Below are positions 8,795 through 17,541 of a stretch of 64,000 nt of DNA, in pieces (position 1 is the first letter of the stretch; each line of letters starts with the position of its first letter). Source of the DNA: HRBIN30 sp964534275. Its GTDB lineage: Bacteria; Desulfobacterota; Binatia; HRBIN30. The translations under genes and the position numbers were made by a program. The notes beneath the pieces are model-generated. The model did not search any database. It saw only the letters and a program-made list of their open reading frames with translations, and had not been told where the DNA came from. The stretch covers positions 1 through 64,000 of the forward strand of contig CAZHQG010000007.1 in NCBI GenBank assembly GCA_964534275.1. The letters run 5' to 3'.

Positions 8795-9092
8795 GCGCCC
8801 AGCTTTGCAAAGCGAGCGAGCCAGGGAAAGAGCAGCATCCTTGGGGCGCGTGCCTCGTCAGGTGCCCGCGTTGGTTACCATCGACCCCGAAAGCACGTTT
8901 CGAGGGTAACGGCTGCTTTGCCTCGAGATCCGTGGCACGGGGACACCACTCGTACCAAATCCTGAAACCGCCTTGGAAACAGCAGTTTGACGAGCTCACT
9001 GCAGAACCGGCAGGGCATGGGTTGACCGCGGTGGCGAGACACCTTAGGCTCGGGCGTCGTTGAACTCGAGATCGCAGCGAAGGAGATTCCGC
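8795..9092. other. Divergent intergenic region with an inverted repeat
   Basis: This 298-bp region between the divergent UbiB-like and SurA-N/DsbA genes has no supported ORF. It contains GTTACC (8874-8879) and GGTAAC (8905-8910) flanking an inner CGAAA/TTTCG stem, which could fold as a branched hairpin or serve as a two-part binding site. A promoter-like pair lies at its right end. Confidence 0.45.
9022..9050 (+). promoter_or_regulatory. Putative promoter of the SurA-N/DsbA gene
   Basis: TTGACC (9022-9027) and TAGGCT (9045-9050) are spaced by 17 nt and lie 43 nt before the start codon. The -10 match is only three of six, so the call is tentative. Confidence 0.35.
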
Positions 9093-10100
9093 ATGAGACG
9101 ATGGTTTTTGTTGGGCTGCACGCTTGCCCTGTTGTGGCCGAAGCTTGGAACTGCTGCAGACGAAGTGGTCGCCACGATCGGGGAGCGGAAAATCACCCGA
9201 GCCGAACTGGAGAAGCACGTCAAACCAAAGCTCATGCAGTTGGAAGCCCAACGCTTCCAAGTCCTGCAAGAGGGCTTGGAAGAACTGGTCGCGAACGAAC
9301 TGTACTCCCTAGAAGCGAAGGCGCGAAACATTTCGGTCGACGAGTTGGTGAAACGGGAGCTGGAGGCGAAGGTCGGGGAGCCCAGCACCGAGGAGGTGCA
9401 AAAGCTTTACGACGACAACAAGGACGAGCTCGAGGGGCAGACGTTAGAGCAGCTGCGGCCGCAGCTCATCCAATACTTGAAGCAGCAAAAGATGGCGGAA
9501 CGCCACCAGCAGTTCTTGGAGGAACTGCGCAAGAAGTACAAAGCCACTACTACCTTGCAGCCTCCGGTCGTACAGGTGAGCGACGGCGGTCGGCCAGCGC
9601 GGGGGCCAGCTTCGGCACCCGTGACAATCATCGAGTTCTCGGATTACGAGTGCCCGTTTTGTAAGCGAGCTTCCAGCACGGTTGCGGAGGTGCTCCGGCA
9701 TTACGGAGACAAGGTGCGATTCGTACACCGGGATTTTCCTTTGAACTTTCACCAACACGCTCGACTGGCAGCGGAGGCGGCGGCATGTGCGCACGCGCAA
9801 GGAAAATTCTGGGAGTACCATGATCGACTTTGGAAAGCAGAGGATCTATCGGAGTCTGGCCTGAAAAGTCTGGCGAAGGAAACAGGATTGGACGCAACAA
9901 AGTTTGACGAGTGCTTGCAAAAGAAGCCGCATACCGCAGCCATCGATCGGGACATCGAGGACGGTACTGCCGCCGGGGTGAATGGAACGCCTGCATTTTT
10001 CATCAATGGCCGCATGCTTTCAGGAGCGCAGCCGTTCGAGGCGTTCAAACAAGTGATTGACGAAGAATTGAAGCGGGCGGCGGAAAAGAAGAAAAGCTGA
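9093..10100 (+). CDS. Periplasmic SurA-N/DsbA fusion, thiol-disulfide oxidoreductase
   Basis: A 335-residue exported protein that seems to join a chaperone-like helical domain to a thioredoxin fold. A signal peptide (about residues 1-20, a basic start then a Leu-rich core) is followed by a SurA N-terminal-like helical domain (about 22-150), rich in Glu and Lys. The C-terminal half is DsbA-like, with the active site C187-P-F-C190 and the later cis-Pro segment NGTPAFFING. DsbA-type proteins form or isomerise disulfides in exported proteins, and the helical part may bind unfolded clients. The start at 9093 is chosen because AAGGAG lies 7 nt upstream; the frame opens 11 codons earlier without such a site. 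The LolA-like gene follows after 64 nt. Confidence 0.85.
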   Translation: MRRWFLLGCTLALLWPKLGTAADEVVATIGERKITRAELEKHVKPKLMQLEAQRFQVLQEGLEELVANELYSLEAKARNISVDELVKRELEAKVGEPSTEEVQKLYDDNKDELEGQTLEQLRPQLIQYLKQQKMAERHQQFLEELRKKYKATTTLQPPVVQVSDGGRPARGPASAPVTIIEFSDYECPFCKRASSTVAEVLRHYGDKVRFVHRDFPLNFHQHARLAAEAAACAHAQGKFWEYHDRLWKAEDLSESGLKSLAKETGLDATKFDECLQKKPHTAAIDRDIEDGTAAGVNGTPAFFINGRMLSGAQPFEAFKQVIDEELKRAAEKKKS

Positions 10101-10164
10101 CCGAGCGATGCCTCCAAGGCTGCACATTTCGATGGGGTACGGCCGGTTTGCAGAGGAGGAGCCA

Positions 10165-10965
10165 ATGGCCATTGTTGGGCGTTTCGCAGTATTGGGGATC
10201 GCGTTGGCGTTAAGCGGGACGGCTTGGGCCGGGCCGAACGAGGAAGCGGCCTATCGACGGGCGCTCCAGAATTTGGTGCGCAAGACATTCGAGGCAAAAG
10301 GGAGCTTGGAAACTGCCTCGGGCAGGAAGATCGAACTGCTTTACCGGCATGCTTACTCCGATGGGGTGCGCCGCACGTGGATCGAGGTCACGGGTAGTGG
10401 CGAGTTCAAGGGACAGCGCTGGCTTGTGTGGGATCGAGATGGCGGCGCAGACAAAATTTGGCATTTCGACCCGAAGACCAAGCGGGTTACCGAAGTTCCC
10501 GAATCGCAATGGACGAGTTCTTTTCTGGGCAGCAATTTCGCGCTCGCGGATTTCCTGTTCCCGGACCCCGATGCGTACACGTTCGAGCTCGGGGGTGAAG
10601 AAAATGTTGGTGGGGAAACGTTCACCGTGCTGCGGCTGGCCCCGAAACAAAAGGACAAGGACCGTTACGCGGTTCGTGTGTACTCCGTGGATCCACGCGC
10701 CCAGAGGCTAGTGCGAGGGCTGTTTTTCGATGCGCAGGGCCGGGCAGTGGCACGATGGATTGTGGAACGTACCGAACAGCGTGGCAGCGAGTGGTTTCCG
10801 AGCAAGCAGCGCGTCATCGAGCTTGCTGCCCAAAAGTCCACGGTGCTCGACCTGAGCGACGTTCGTTACGAGCCGGAATTGCCTGCCGGCACATTCGAGG
10901 CCGACGGGCTTGCAGCGGCAGCGAAATCGCCCGTGCCGAAGGATGCGACTCCTGCCGCTCGGTAG
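10165..10965 (+). CDS. LolA-like outer membrane lipoprotein-sorting protein
   Basis: A 266-residue periplasmic protein with a clear signal peptide ending near ALSGTAWA. The middle matches the family of LolA-like outer membrane lipoprotein-sorting proteins: a conserved Trp and Asp-Pro-Lys-Thr-Lys segment (KIWHFDPKTKRVTEVPES) followed by the FLGSNFALADFL pattern. Members adopt the half-barrel LolA/LppX fold that carries acyl chains across the periplasm. Whether this one carries lipoproteins or another lipid is not shown. The start at 10165 is preceded by GAGGAG; the frame is open 19 codons earlier but lacks a site. It follows the SurA-N/DsbA gene on the same strand and converges with the LapA-LapB gene 13 nt downstream. 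Confidence 0.8.
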   Translation: MAIVGRFAVLGIALALSGTAWAGPNEEAAYRRALQNLVRKTFEAKGSLETASGRKIELLYRHAYSDGVRRTWIEVTGSGEFKGQRWLVWDRDGGADKIWHFDPKTKRVTEVPESQWTSSFLGSNFALADFLFPDPDAYTFELGGEENVGGETFTVLRLAPKQKDKDRYAVRVYSVDPRAQRLVRGLFFDAQGRAVARWIVERTEQRGSEWFPSKQRVIELAAQKSTVLDLSDVRYEPELPAGTFEADGLAAAAKSPVPKDATPAAR

Positions 10966-10978
10966 GGGCGCTCCAACT

Positions 10979-12262
10979 TCACACGCGCCCGATTTCGACC
11001 CGCGCGCGGAGAGTGTCCCACCCGTGGCATTTCGGGCAGACGCCCGACCAATCGGCTGCCTGGTGCTCGCACTGCTGGCAACGGTAGAGCGGCTGCTCTC
11101 GACAGGCACGGGCAAAGGCCTGAAGCGCCTGCTCGACCTGGCCGCGTAGCCGGTGGACTTCTGCCCAAAGGCGATCGTAGTCGGGAGCAAACGATGCCGG
11201 CACCTGGACGGCTTCTAGTTCTCGCGCAGCGTTTTCAGCGTTCTGTTCAGCAACCCACGTTTCTGCCATCCAAAGGTGCACGGCGTCCGGCTCCACCTCG
11301 TCGCGGAACTTGCCCAACAGTGCGCGCAACCGCTCCCGATGTTTGGTGTCGGTGGCAATGTGCAACAAGCGGTGCACGAACACGCTTCGCGGGTGCTGCT
11401 TGAGACCGCGTTCCCACGCCGCCGAGGCGTCAGCTAGTCGGTGCGCCGCAGCAAGTTCGTCTCCAAGGGCCACGTATACTGGGGCTGGAACTCGCCGTCC
11501 CGAGGCAAGGTTCTCCAGCGCTTGCAGGCGGGCTTGCGGGTCGGGAAGTTGGAGTGCGACCTGATACCGCAAGCAAAACAGTCGTTCTTGTTCACGCGCG
11601 GCAACTTCTGGGTCGGGAAGGAGAGGAATCAACGCTTCCTGCACTTGCGCTGCGGCGTTCCAGCGGCCTGCATCGATGTAGGCGTCGCGCAAGGCGCGCA
11701 GCGCCTGCGGAGAACGCGGGTACAGCGCTCGCAGTCGCTCTAACACTTCGACGCGCGGACCCAACTCTCCTGCTTCACGGTGCACTTCGGCAAGCGCGAG
11801 CAAAACGTCCGGATCCGTATGGTATTGGGCCGCCGCGTCGTAAAGCACCCCCCGGGCGCGGTGCAGCTCTCCGGTGGCGCGAAAAGAAGCAGCCAGCATC
11901 AAGGCAGCGCGAGGGTCATCGGGGCGCCGCTGCCAAACTTTGTGCAGCAAGGCGCGGCCGCGAGCTAGATCGCCATTCCACAAAAGTTGCGAGCCGCTTT
12001 CTTCCCACTCTTCTACGCGCAAAGCCCGGCGGGCTCTGCGACCGCTGCGCCATGAGCTCCAGGCGCGCACGCCTGCTTGCATGCCTGCAACCGCGGCGGC
12101 CACAACAACCCCAAGCATGAACGCGCCACCGACCAGTGCTCCTGTGTTCCAGTGCAAGACAAGGTTTGGAGCGAGACGAAAGGCAGTGGTCTCGCCGTTC
12201 AAGAAAACGAGGTACAGGACCAGTGCGACCAGTAAAACCGAAATGAAGATGGCACGCCGCAT
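10979..12262 (-). CDS. lapB: LapA-LapB fusion: TPR protein with C-terminal rubredoxin-like zinc domain
   Basis: A 427-residue inner-membrane protein. It opens with two hydrophobic segments (about residues 4-22 and 41-63) around the FLNGETTAFRLAP pattern typical of LapA (DUF1049). About eight TPR-like helical repeats follow (about 80-385), then a rubredoxin-type metal knuckle with C395, C398, C409 and C412. LapB (YciM) regulates lipopolysaccharide synthesis by steering FtsH-mediated turnover of LpxC, and the knuckle is needed in E. coli. There lapA and lapB are separate adjacent genes; here they look fused in one chain. It is the last gene of a minus-strand run and starts 15 nt after the rsfS stop. 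Confidence 0.85.
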   Translation of the reverse strand: MRRAIFISVLLVALVLYLVFLNGETTAFRLAPNLVLHWNTGALVGGAFMLGVVVAAAVAGMQAGVRAWSSWRSGRRARRALRVEEWEESGSQLLWNGDLARGRALLHKVWQRRPDDPRAALMLAASFRATGELHRARGVLYDAAAQYHTDPDVLLALAEVHREAGELGPRVEVLERLRALYPRSPQALRALRDAYIDAGRWNAAAQVQEALIPLLPDPEVAAREQERLFCLRYQVALQLPDPQARLQALENLASGRRVPAPVYVALGDELAAAHRLADASAAWERGLKQHPRSVFVHRLLHIATDTKHRERLRALLGKFRDEVEPDAVHLWMAETWVAEQNAENAARELEAVQVPASFAPDYDRLWAEVHRLRGQVEQALQAFARACREQPLYRCQQCEHQAADWSGVCPKCHGWDTLRARVEIGRV

Positions 12263-12277
12263 GGCTCTTGGTTCCTA

Positions 12278-12679
12278 CTAACGTTCGTTGCCTGCGAGCC
12301 GAGAGGCGCGCACTTGTGTTGCGTACGGTTCCGGTAAGTGCACTCGCGGGGCTTTTGCCCAGAGGCGTTCCAGGTCGTAAAACTCGCGCACGGGTTCGAA
12401 GAAGATGTGTACCACCACATCGCCAAAATCTTGCACGACCCAGTGGCCGTGTTGATACCCCTCGATGGCCAACGGTTTGTGGCCCGAGCGCAGCATGGCT
12501 TCTTCGATCGCTTGCGAAATCGCCTGGACTTGGGTGTCCGAACGCCCGGAACAGATGAGGAAGTAATCAGCGAGGGACGTAACCTTGCTGACGTCCAGCA
12601 ACACCAAATCGTAGGCTTTCTTGTCGAGTGCGGCCCGTACGCACACCATGGCAGCCTCGCGTGCCGATGTCTTTTTCAC
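12278..12679 (-). CDS. rsfS: Ribosomal silencing factor RsfS (Iojap family)
   Basis: A 133-residue protein that binds ribosomal protein L14 of the large subunit and blocks subunit joining during starvation. Family hallmarks are present: KKAYDLVLLDVSKVTSLADY, FLICSGRSDTQVQAI, and GHWVVQDFGDVVVHIFFEPVREFYDLERLW. The start is the GTG at 12679, whose last two bases are shared with the nadD stop (GTGA overlap). A GGAGGAGGG lies about 10 nt upstream. A much longer open frame exists upstream, but it runs through nadD and is not coding. The nadD-rsfS order is common in bacteria. Confidence 0.92.
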   Translation of the reverse strand: MKKTSAREAAMVCVRAALDKKAYDLVLLDVSKVTSLADYFLICSGRSDTQVQAISQAIEEAMLRSGHKPLAIEGYQHGHWVVQDFGDVVVHIFFEPVREFYDLERLWAKAPRVHLPEPYATQVRASRLAGNER

Positions 12680-13374
12680 GGATGGAAGGCCCTCCTCCGA
12701 TAAAGTCCGTGTTGCAAAATGTATCGTTCCACCGCAGGTGGGACGAGGTAGCGGATCGACCGGCCACGGCTCACCGCTTGGCGAATCGAGGTGGCCGAAA
12801 CGTCCAAGCCGGTGATTTGTTGGAACCACACCTTGTTTCCTGACCGGTGTACCAGCGCCAAACTGTCCCGCGCATACCAGAAGCATTTCCGCGTGGCAAC
12901 CGGCAGCAAGTTGCGAAGGGAACGAACACGAACACCGGGGCGTGCGACGACCACGAAGTCGCACAGCTCGAACAAGTGTTCGTACTCCTTCCAAGTGTGG
13001 ATTTCCGCAAACGCATCGCTTCCCAGAATGAAAAACAGTTTCCATTTCGGAAAGCGCTGGCGGAGTTCACGCAACGTGTCGATGGAGTAGGACCGACCGC
13101 CGCGGTGAAGTTCCAAGTCCGAAGCGCGGAAAAAGGGGTTTCCCGCGATGGCACGCTGAACCATCGCCAAACGTTGCTCGGGTAGGGCTAACTGATGGCG
13201 TACTTTGTGTGGAGGCAGCGCCGCGGGCACGAACAGGATGCGGTCTAACGCGAACGCCTCGCGGACTTCTTCGGCTGCACGCAAGTGCCCGACATGAATG
13301 GGATTGAAGCTGCCACCAAAGATGCCCACCCGCTGCACCGTGCGGGGAGCCGGCAACGATGCGCTGCGATTCAC
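12676..13374 (-). CDS. nadD: Nicotinate-nucleotide adenylyltransferase NadD
   Basis: A 232-residue enzyme that adenylates nicotinate mononucleotide with ATP to give deamido-NAD, a step in NAD synthesis. The nucleotidyltransferase signature GGSFNPIHVGH (His at about residues 27 and 30) and the C-terminal VSATSIRQAV are intact. The start is taken as the GTG at 13374, which overlaps the proA stop in a GTGA junction. The open frame continues further upstream inside proA, but the homologous part begins just after this GTG. A second GTGA overlap at its own stop couples it to rsfS. Confidence 0.92.
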   Translation of the reverse strand: MNRSASLPAPRTVQRVGIFGGSFNPIHVGHLRAAEEVREAFALDRILFVPAALPPHKVRHQLALPEQRLAMVQRAIAGNPFFRASDLELHRGGRSYSIDTLRELRQRFPKWKLFFILGSDAFAEIHTWKEYEHLFELCDFVVVARPGVRVRSLRNLLPVATRKCFWYARDSLALVHRSGNKVWFQQITGLDVSATSIRQAVSRGRSIRYLVPPAVERYILQHGLYRRRAFHP

Positions 13375-14627
13375 GTGCGAATTTGCCCGTTCCCGGAAAC
13401 CACGTACTTGTACGTTGTGAGTTCCCGCAGGCCCATGGGCCCCCGAGCGTGCAAGCGGTTGGTAGAAATTCCTACCTCGGCGCCGAAGCCAAACTCGTAG
13501 CCGTCCGTAAAGCGCGTGGAGGCATTGACGTAAACGGCCGCCGAATCGACTTCCCGTTGAAACCGGCGCGCGTGCTCGTAGTGGTTGGTGACGATCGCGT
13601 CGGAATGCCCGGTGCCGTACGTGTGGATGAAGGAGATGGCTTCGTCGAGCGAGGCGACCACTTTGACCGCGAGAATCAGGTCGAGATACTCGGTACGCCA
13701 GTCTTCCTCGGAGGCTGGGTGCACATGGGGCACGATTGCTCGTGTACGCTCGCAACCGCGGATTTCGACCCCCGCCGCTTCGAACCGTTGGATCATGTTG
13801 GGAAGGAACTCGCTGGCGACCCGTTCGTGCACGAGCAGGTTTTCCATCGCGTTGCACACCCCCGGCCGTTGCACCTTGGCGTTGAAGCAAATCTCCTCGG
13901 CCATGCGTAAATCTGCAAATTCATCGACGTACGTGTGGCAAACGCCCGCGTAATGTTGGATGACCGGCACTCGTGACATCTCGGTGATTGCCCGAATGAG
14001 ACTTTCGCCTCCACGGGGTACGATCACATCGATGAATTCGGTTTGCTGCAGGAGGATTTGCACCGCTTCGCGTTCAGTCGTGGGCACGAGTTGCACTGCA
14101 TCAGGCGGGAGTTTCGAGGCTTCCAGAGCGGCGGTGAATATACGCGCAAGCTCGCGGTTCGTGTGCCAAGCCTCCGAGCCGCCTTTCAGGATGACCGCAT
14201 TACCCGACTTCAAACACAAAGCACCCGCGTCCACCGTGACCCCAGGCCGCGACTCGTAAATGATGCCGACCACCCCGATGGGAATGCGCACCTGCGCAAT
14301 TTCGAGCCCGTTGGGTCGGCGCCAACAGGCGATGGTTTCGCCCACGGGGTCGGGCAAACCTGCGACGACCTCGACGCCCTTTGCCATGGCCTCGATGCGG
14401 CCGGAGTCCAAACGCAACCGATCGATGAGCGCAGCGGAAAGACCCGCGCGGCGTGCGGCTTCTACGTCTGCAGAATTTGCGGAGAGAATCGCTGGCTGCT
14501 GCCGACGAATTTCCTCCGCAAGGCGGAACAGGCACGAGTTCTTCGCGTTGGTCGTTGCGCGCGAAAGTTCCCGACCAGCACGCCGAGCCCGCCGACACAT
14601 CTCGACAATAGCCGTAGCGAGTTCCAT
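13371..14627 (-). CDS. proA: Gamma-glutamyl phosphate reductase ProA
   Basis: Reduces gamma-glutamyl phosphate with NADPH to glutamate semialdehyde in proline synthesis. From the ATG at 14627 it has 418 residues, matching the usual length (417 in E. coli). The aldehyde dehydrogenase-like catalytic Cys sits in QRPGVCNAMENLLVH, with IYESRPGVTVDAGALCLKSG and NASTRFTDGYEFGFGAEVGI also typical. The frame extends upstream to a TTG at 14684 and a GTG at 14678; neither has a good ribosome site and they would add 17-19 unusual residues, so the ATG is preferred. No proB (glutamate 5-kinase) is present in this window. Confidence 0.92.
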   Translation of the reverse strand: MELATAIVEMCRRARRAGRELSRATTNAKNSCLFRLAEEIRRQQPAILSANSADVEAARRAGLSAALIDRLRLDSGRIEAMAKGVEVVAGLPDPVGETIACWRRPNGLEIAQVRIPIGVVGIIYESRPGVTVDAGALCLKSGNAVILKGGSEAWHTNRELARIFTAALEASKLPPDAVQLVPTTEREAVQILLQQTEFIDVIVPRGGESLIRAITEMSRVPVIQHYAGVCHTYVDEFADLRMAEEICFNAKVQRPGVCNAMENLLVHERVASEFLPNMIQRFEAAGVEIRGCERTRAIVPHVHPASEEDWRTEYLDLILAVKVVASLDEAISFIHTYGTGHSDAIVTNHYEHARRFQREVDSAAVYVNASTRFTDGYEFGFGAEVGISTNRLHARGPMGLRELTTYKYVVSGNGQIRT

Positions 14628-14687
14628 GGGTGCACCAATACCGTAACCGGCCGCATTCGCCAACGGCGGCGGTTCCACGATCAAGAA

Positions 14688-16355
14688 TCAAGCGGCCGAC
14701 TCGTCACGAGCTGCAAGCTTCGAACGAATCACGGTGCGGCGCCGTTCGAGATCCCGATGGGTGAGATGTTCCACGTCGGGGTGCAAGCCAAGCCCGGCTT
14801 TGAACGTGTCGAGGTCGAACTGATGCTGCGACAAATCGATCCCGACTTCGGCGGCAATCCGGTCGCCGTAGAGTTCCGCAAAGTGTGCGTAAATGCGAAC
14901 CATTTCGGTGAAGATGTTCACGTCGGGAGCCATGTGTCCCACGGCGTCGTCCAGGAACACGAGGTTCTTCACGAACAGCATCAGGGGCTTGGGCAGTTTC
15001 GCTCCAAACCCGAGAAGCGTTTTCGTGACGTACTGAATTTCCCGCGCAAGCTCGTGACTGCTGAGCGAGGTCGGATCGACGACGGGCTGATCGAGCTTTA
15101 GCTTACGAATGACGGCATCCACGTCCACGTCCGGCGCGAGAGCTCCCAGATCCTTGTAGGCGGCAATTTGCGCTCGCACGTTCCCAACCATCCCGTGGAT
15201 CATCAGCCGCAAAAAAGCGAGTCGCTGCGCTGCGCTCATCCGTGCCGTGATGCCGTAGTCGAACAGTCCAATTTTTCCGGACCGGGTCACCACCATGTTG
15301 CCGCCATGGAGGTCTCCGTGAAACACTCCGTGGATCATCGCTCCTTCGAGCAAGCTAACGACGAGAGCGCGGAGCAATGCGGCCGTGTCGATCCCTGCCG
15401 CGCGGAGTTCTTCGACGCGCTCGTAGGAAAGCCCGTCGATTCTCTCCATGACGAGCACGCGCTCGGTCACGAGTTCCGGATGCGGCCGAGGAACGACGAA
15501 GGCACGTTGCCCCGTGGCAGCCAAAAGCGCGGCCACGTCGAGCATGTTCTGGGCCTCGAGGCGGAAGTCCAACTCTTCGAGAATTGTTTCTGCGAACAAC
15601 TCCACCAAGGCTGGGGGGTTGGCTAAGGCGGCGACCGGGATGCGACCGACGAGCCAAGGCGCAATCCAAGCCATGGCTTGGACGTCGCGGCGCACCAGCT
15701 CTGCGACGCGCGGACGCTGCACCTTGACCACGACCTGTTCGCCGCTTTGCAGTTGCGCTCCGTGCACTTGTGCGATCGAGGCCGCTGCCAGCGGCTCCGG
15801 CTCGAAGGAGCAAAAGATCTTGGCAAGAGGTGCACCGAGGTCTTCTTCCACGATGCTGCGCACGACCGCGAAGGGCTCGGGGTTTACTTGGTCGCGGAGC
15901 GTGCGAAAGGCTGCAACAAGCTCGTCGGGAAACAGCCCGCGCCCGCTCGAAAGAATCTGGCCGAGCTTGATATAGGGAGGCCCCAGGCGTTCGAACGCGT
16001 CGCGTAAGCGCTTCGACAGGCCTGCCCGTGAGACACTGCCACCGTGGCGGCGCTCGGTCGTGTACCAGCGCAAAAGCGCCCACCCGAGCCTGCCGGTTGC
16101 CTCGGCAAATCGCCCCAGGGGCGGGAGGCGGCGGCGCTGGGTCAGAAGGGGAACCAATTGCCGGAGTTGCTCACGGCGTTTTGCGGCGGCTTCTGCCCAC
16201 GCAAGCCTCTGCGGATCGATTTGCCACGGGCCTGGTTCTGAAAAAGCGTAGTGGTCCGCGTCTGACCCGAACTTGTACGTGCCCACGCGCCCACGGTAAC
16301 TGGTCGTGCCCGTCGAAACAATGGTTTTGCAAACGCTCAGCGGACACCGTTCCAA
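14688..16355 (-). CDS. ubiB: ABC1/UbiB-family atypical kinase (second copy)
   Basis: A 555-residue member of the ABC1/UbiB family, with canonical motifs throughout: IKLGQILSS (KxGQ), AAASIAQVHG, VVVKVQRP, FHGDLHGGNM and, in place of DFG, FDYGI. The length is close to E. coli UbiB (546). UbiB-type proteins aid coenzyme Q synthesis at the inner membrane. The usual C-terminal hydrophobic tail is not obvious here; the C-terminus is charged. The start is uncertain: the longest frame opens at a TTG with GGAG 11 nt upstream, and no ATG occurs until deep in the domain. The gene starts 22 nt after the thiolase stop and ends about 60 nt before proA, in the same minus-strand run. Confidence 0.8.
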   Translation of the reverse strand: MERCPLSVCKTIVSTGTTSYRGRVGTYKFGSDADHYAFSEPGPWQIDPQRLAWAEAAAKRREQLRQLVPLLTQRRRLPPLGRFAEATGRLGWALLRWYTTERRHGGSVSRAGLSKRLRDAFERLGPPYIKLGQILSSGRGLFPDELVAAFRTLRDQVNPEPFAVVRSIVEEDLGAPLAKIFCSFEPEPLAAASIAQVHGAQLQSGEQVVVKVQRPRVAELVRRDVQAMAWIAPWLVGRIPVAALANPPALVELFAETILEELDFRLEAQNMLDVAALLAATGQRAFVVPRPHPELVTERVLVMERIDGLSYERVEELRAAGIDTAALLRALVVSLLEGAMIHGVFHGDLHGGNMVVTRSGKIGLFDYGITARMSAAQRLAFLRLMIHGMVGNVRAQIAAYKDLGALAPDVDVDAVIRKLKLDQPVVDPTSLSSHELAREIQYVTKTLLGFGAKLPKPLMLFVKNLVFLDDAVGHMAPDVNIFTEMVRIYAHFAELYGDRIAAEVGIDLSQHQFDLDTFKAGLGLHPDVEHLTHRDLERRRTVIRSKLAARDESAA

Positions 16356-16377
16356 GCGCTCAGGAACTCCGCCGTGG

Positions 16378-17541
16378 CTAACGCTCAGTCGACAAAATGA
16401 GCGTAGCTGCCGAGCTCCACGTGCCGCCTGTTCCGTGACAAAGTGCCACTTTCGCGTTGGGCACTTGTCGGGGACCGCATTCCCCGCGCAGTTGCCGAAC
16501 CGCCTCGATGATCGCGAACATCCCGTACATGCCGGTGTGCGTGTAGGAAAGTCCGCCCCCGTTCGTGTTCATGGGGAAATCTCCTCCCGGGGCGGTGCGT
16601 TGGCCGGAAACAAAGGGGCCACCTTCGCCAGGCTGGCAAAAGCCGAGCGCCTCGAGGGCGAGGATGGGTACGATGGTGAACGCATCGTACAGCTCGCACA
16701 CGTCGATATCGGCGTGTTTCACGCCAGCCATCTCAAAAGCGCGGGCTCCCGACACGATGGCAGCGTCCCAGCGGTCGAAGTTGGGCATCTGGCTAACCAT
16801 CTGGTGCGACACCGCTTCCCCGGTGCCGAGAACGTAAACGGGTTTTTTCGCCAGGTCTTTCGCGCGCTCCGCAGAGGTGACGACGATCGCTCCCCCTCCA
16901 TCGGTCACGAGGCAGCAATCGAGCAAGTTAAATGGCCACGCGATCAGCCGTGAAGAGAGGACGTCGTCGATGGTGATCGGGTCGCGCAGAAACGCCTTCG
17001 GGTTCAATGCAGCCCACTTGCGTGTTGCCACGGCAACCTCGGCCATTTGCTCTTTTGTGGTGCCGTATACGTGCATGTGGCGCGTGGCCACCAAGCCATA
17101 CCCGGTGGTGGGACCGGCGTGCCCGTACAACAGCTCGAACTGTGCGTTGTTCGAATCTTCTCCCCAGCGGGTTGCGGGCATGCCGACGCGGGAGTAGCCA
17201 CTCTCTCCATGCGTGATCAGCGCTACTTCGAACAGCCCGGCGGCAATCCCTGCCATGGCGTGCTCCACGTGTGCCAGAAAGGAGCAGCCGCCCATTTGCG
17301 TGCCGTCTACGTACCGGGGGCGGATCCCGAGGTATTCTGGGACCTCGTTCACCATGTTGCGGCCAGCCGTAAAGACCGCGTCGACGTCCTCTTTTCGTAA
17401 TCCGGCATCCGCGAGCGCGTTGCGCGCCGCTTCCATGTGCAAGGTCAGAGCCGACTTACCCGGCAAGCGGCCAAGTTCATCGGACTCCGCTGCGCCGACG
17501 ATGGCGACAGCGCCTCGAAGTTGCTTGCGTCGATCTCGCAT
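16378..17541 (-). CDS. Thiolase-superfamily protein, SCP-2/DUF35-associated (first copy)
   Basis: A 387-residue thiolase-fold protein. The nucleophile region reads TQMGGCSFLAH (C86), the His-bearing loop NTNGGGLSYTHTG is present, and the C-terminal ALCHGTGGTWSSAA supplies a second Cys. It is coupled to the preceding DUF35 gene by a TGATG stop/start overlap. DUF35 proteins (zinc ribbon plus OB fold) form complexes with thiolases in ketone-body/HMG-CoA-type synthesis and with Ltp2-type retro-aldolases in steroid side-chain breakdown. This pair could therefore be a thiolase or an aldolase; the two Cys residues favour thiolase chemistry. The ATG at 17541 is preferred over the TTG directly before it. 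Confidence 0.82.
   Translation of the reverse strand: MRDRRKQLRGAVAIVGAAESDELGRLPGKSALTLHMEAARNALADAGLRKEDVDAVFTAGRNMVNEVPEYLGIRPRYVDGTQMGGCSFLAHVEHAMAGIAAGLFEVALITHGESGYSRVGMPATRWGEDSNNAQFELLYGHAGPTTGYGLVATRHMHVYGTTKEQMAEVAVATRKWAALNPKAFLRDPITIDDVLSSRLIAWPFNLLDCCLVTDGGGAIVVTSAERAKDLAKKPVYVLGTGEAVSHQMVSQMPNFDRWDAAIVSGARAFEMAGVKHADIDVCELYDAFTIVPILALEALGFCQPGEGGPFVSGQRTAPGGDFPMNTNGGGLSYTHTGMYGMFAIIEAVRQLRGECGPRQVPNAKVALCHGTGGTWSSAATLILSTER

Noticed and set aside
12680..13045. Upstream extension of the rsfS frame into nadD
   Set aside because: The extension overlaps the conserved nadD sequence in another frame. The GTG at 12679 with its ribosome site and GTGA overlap explains the start.
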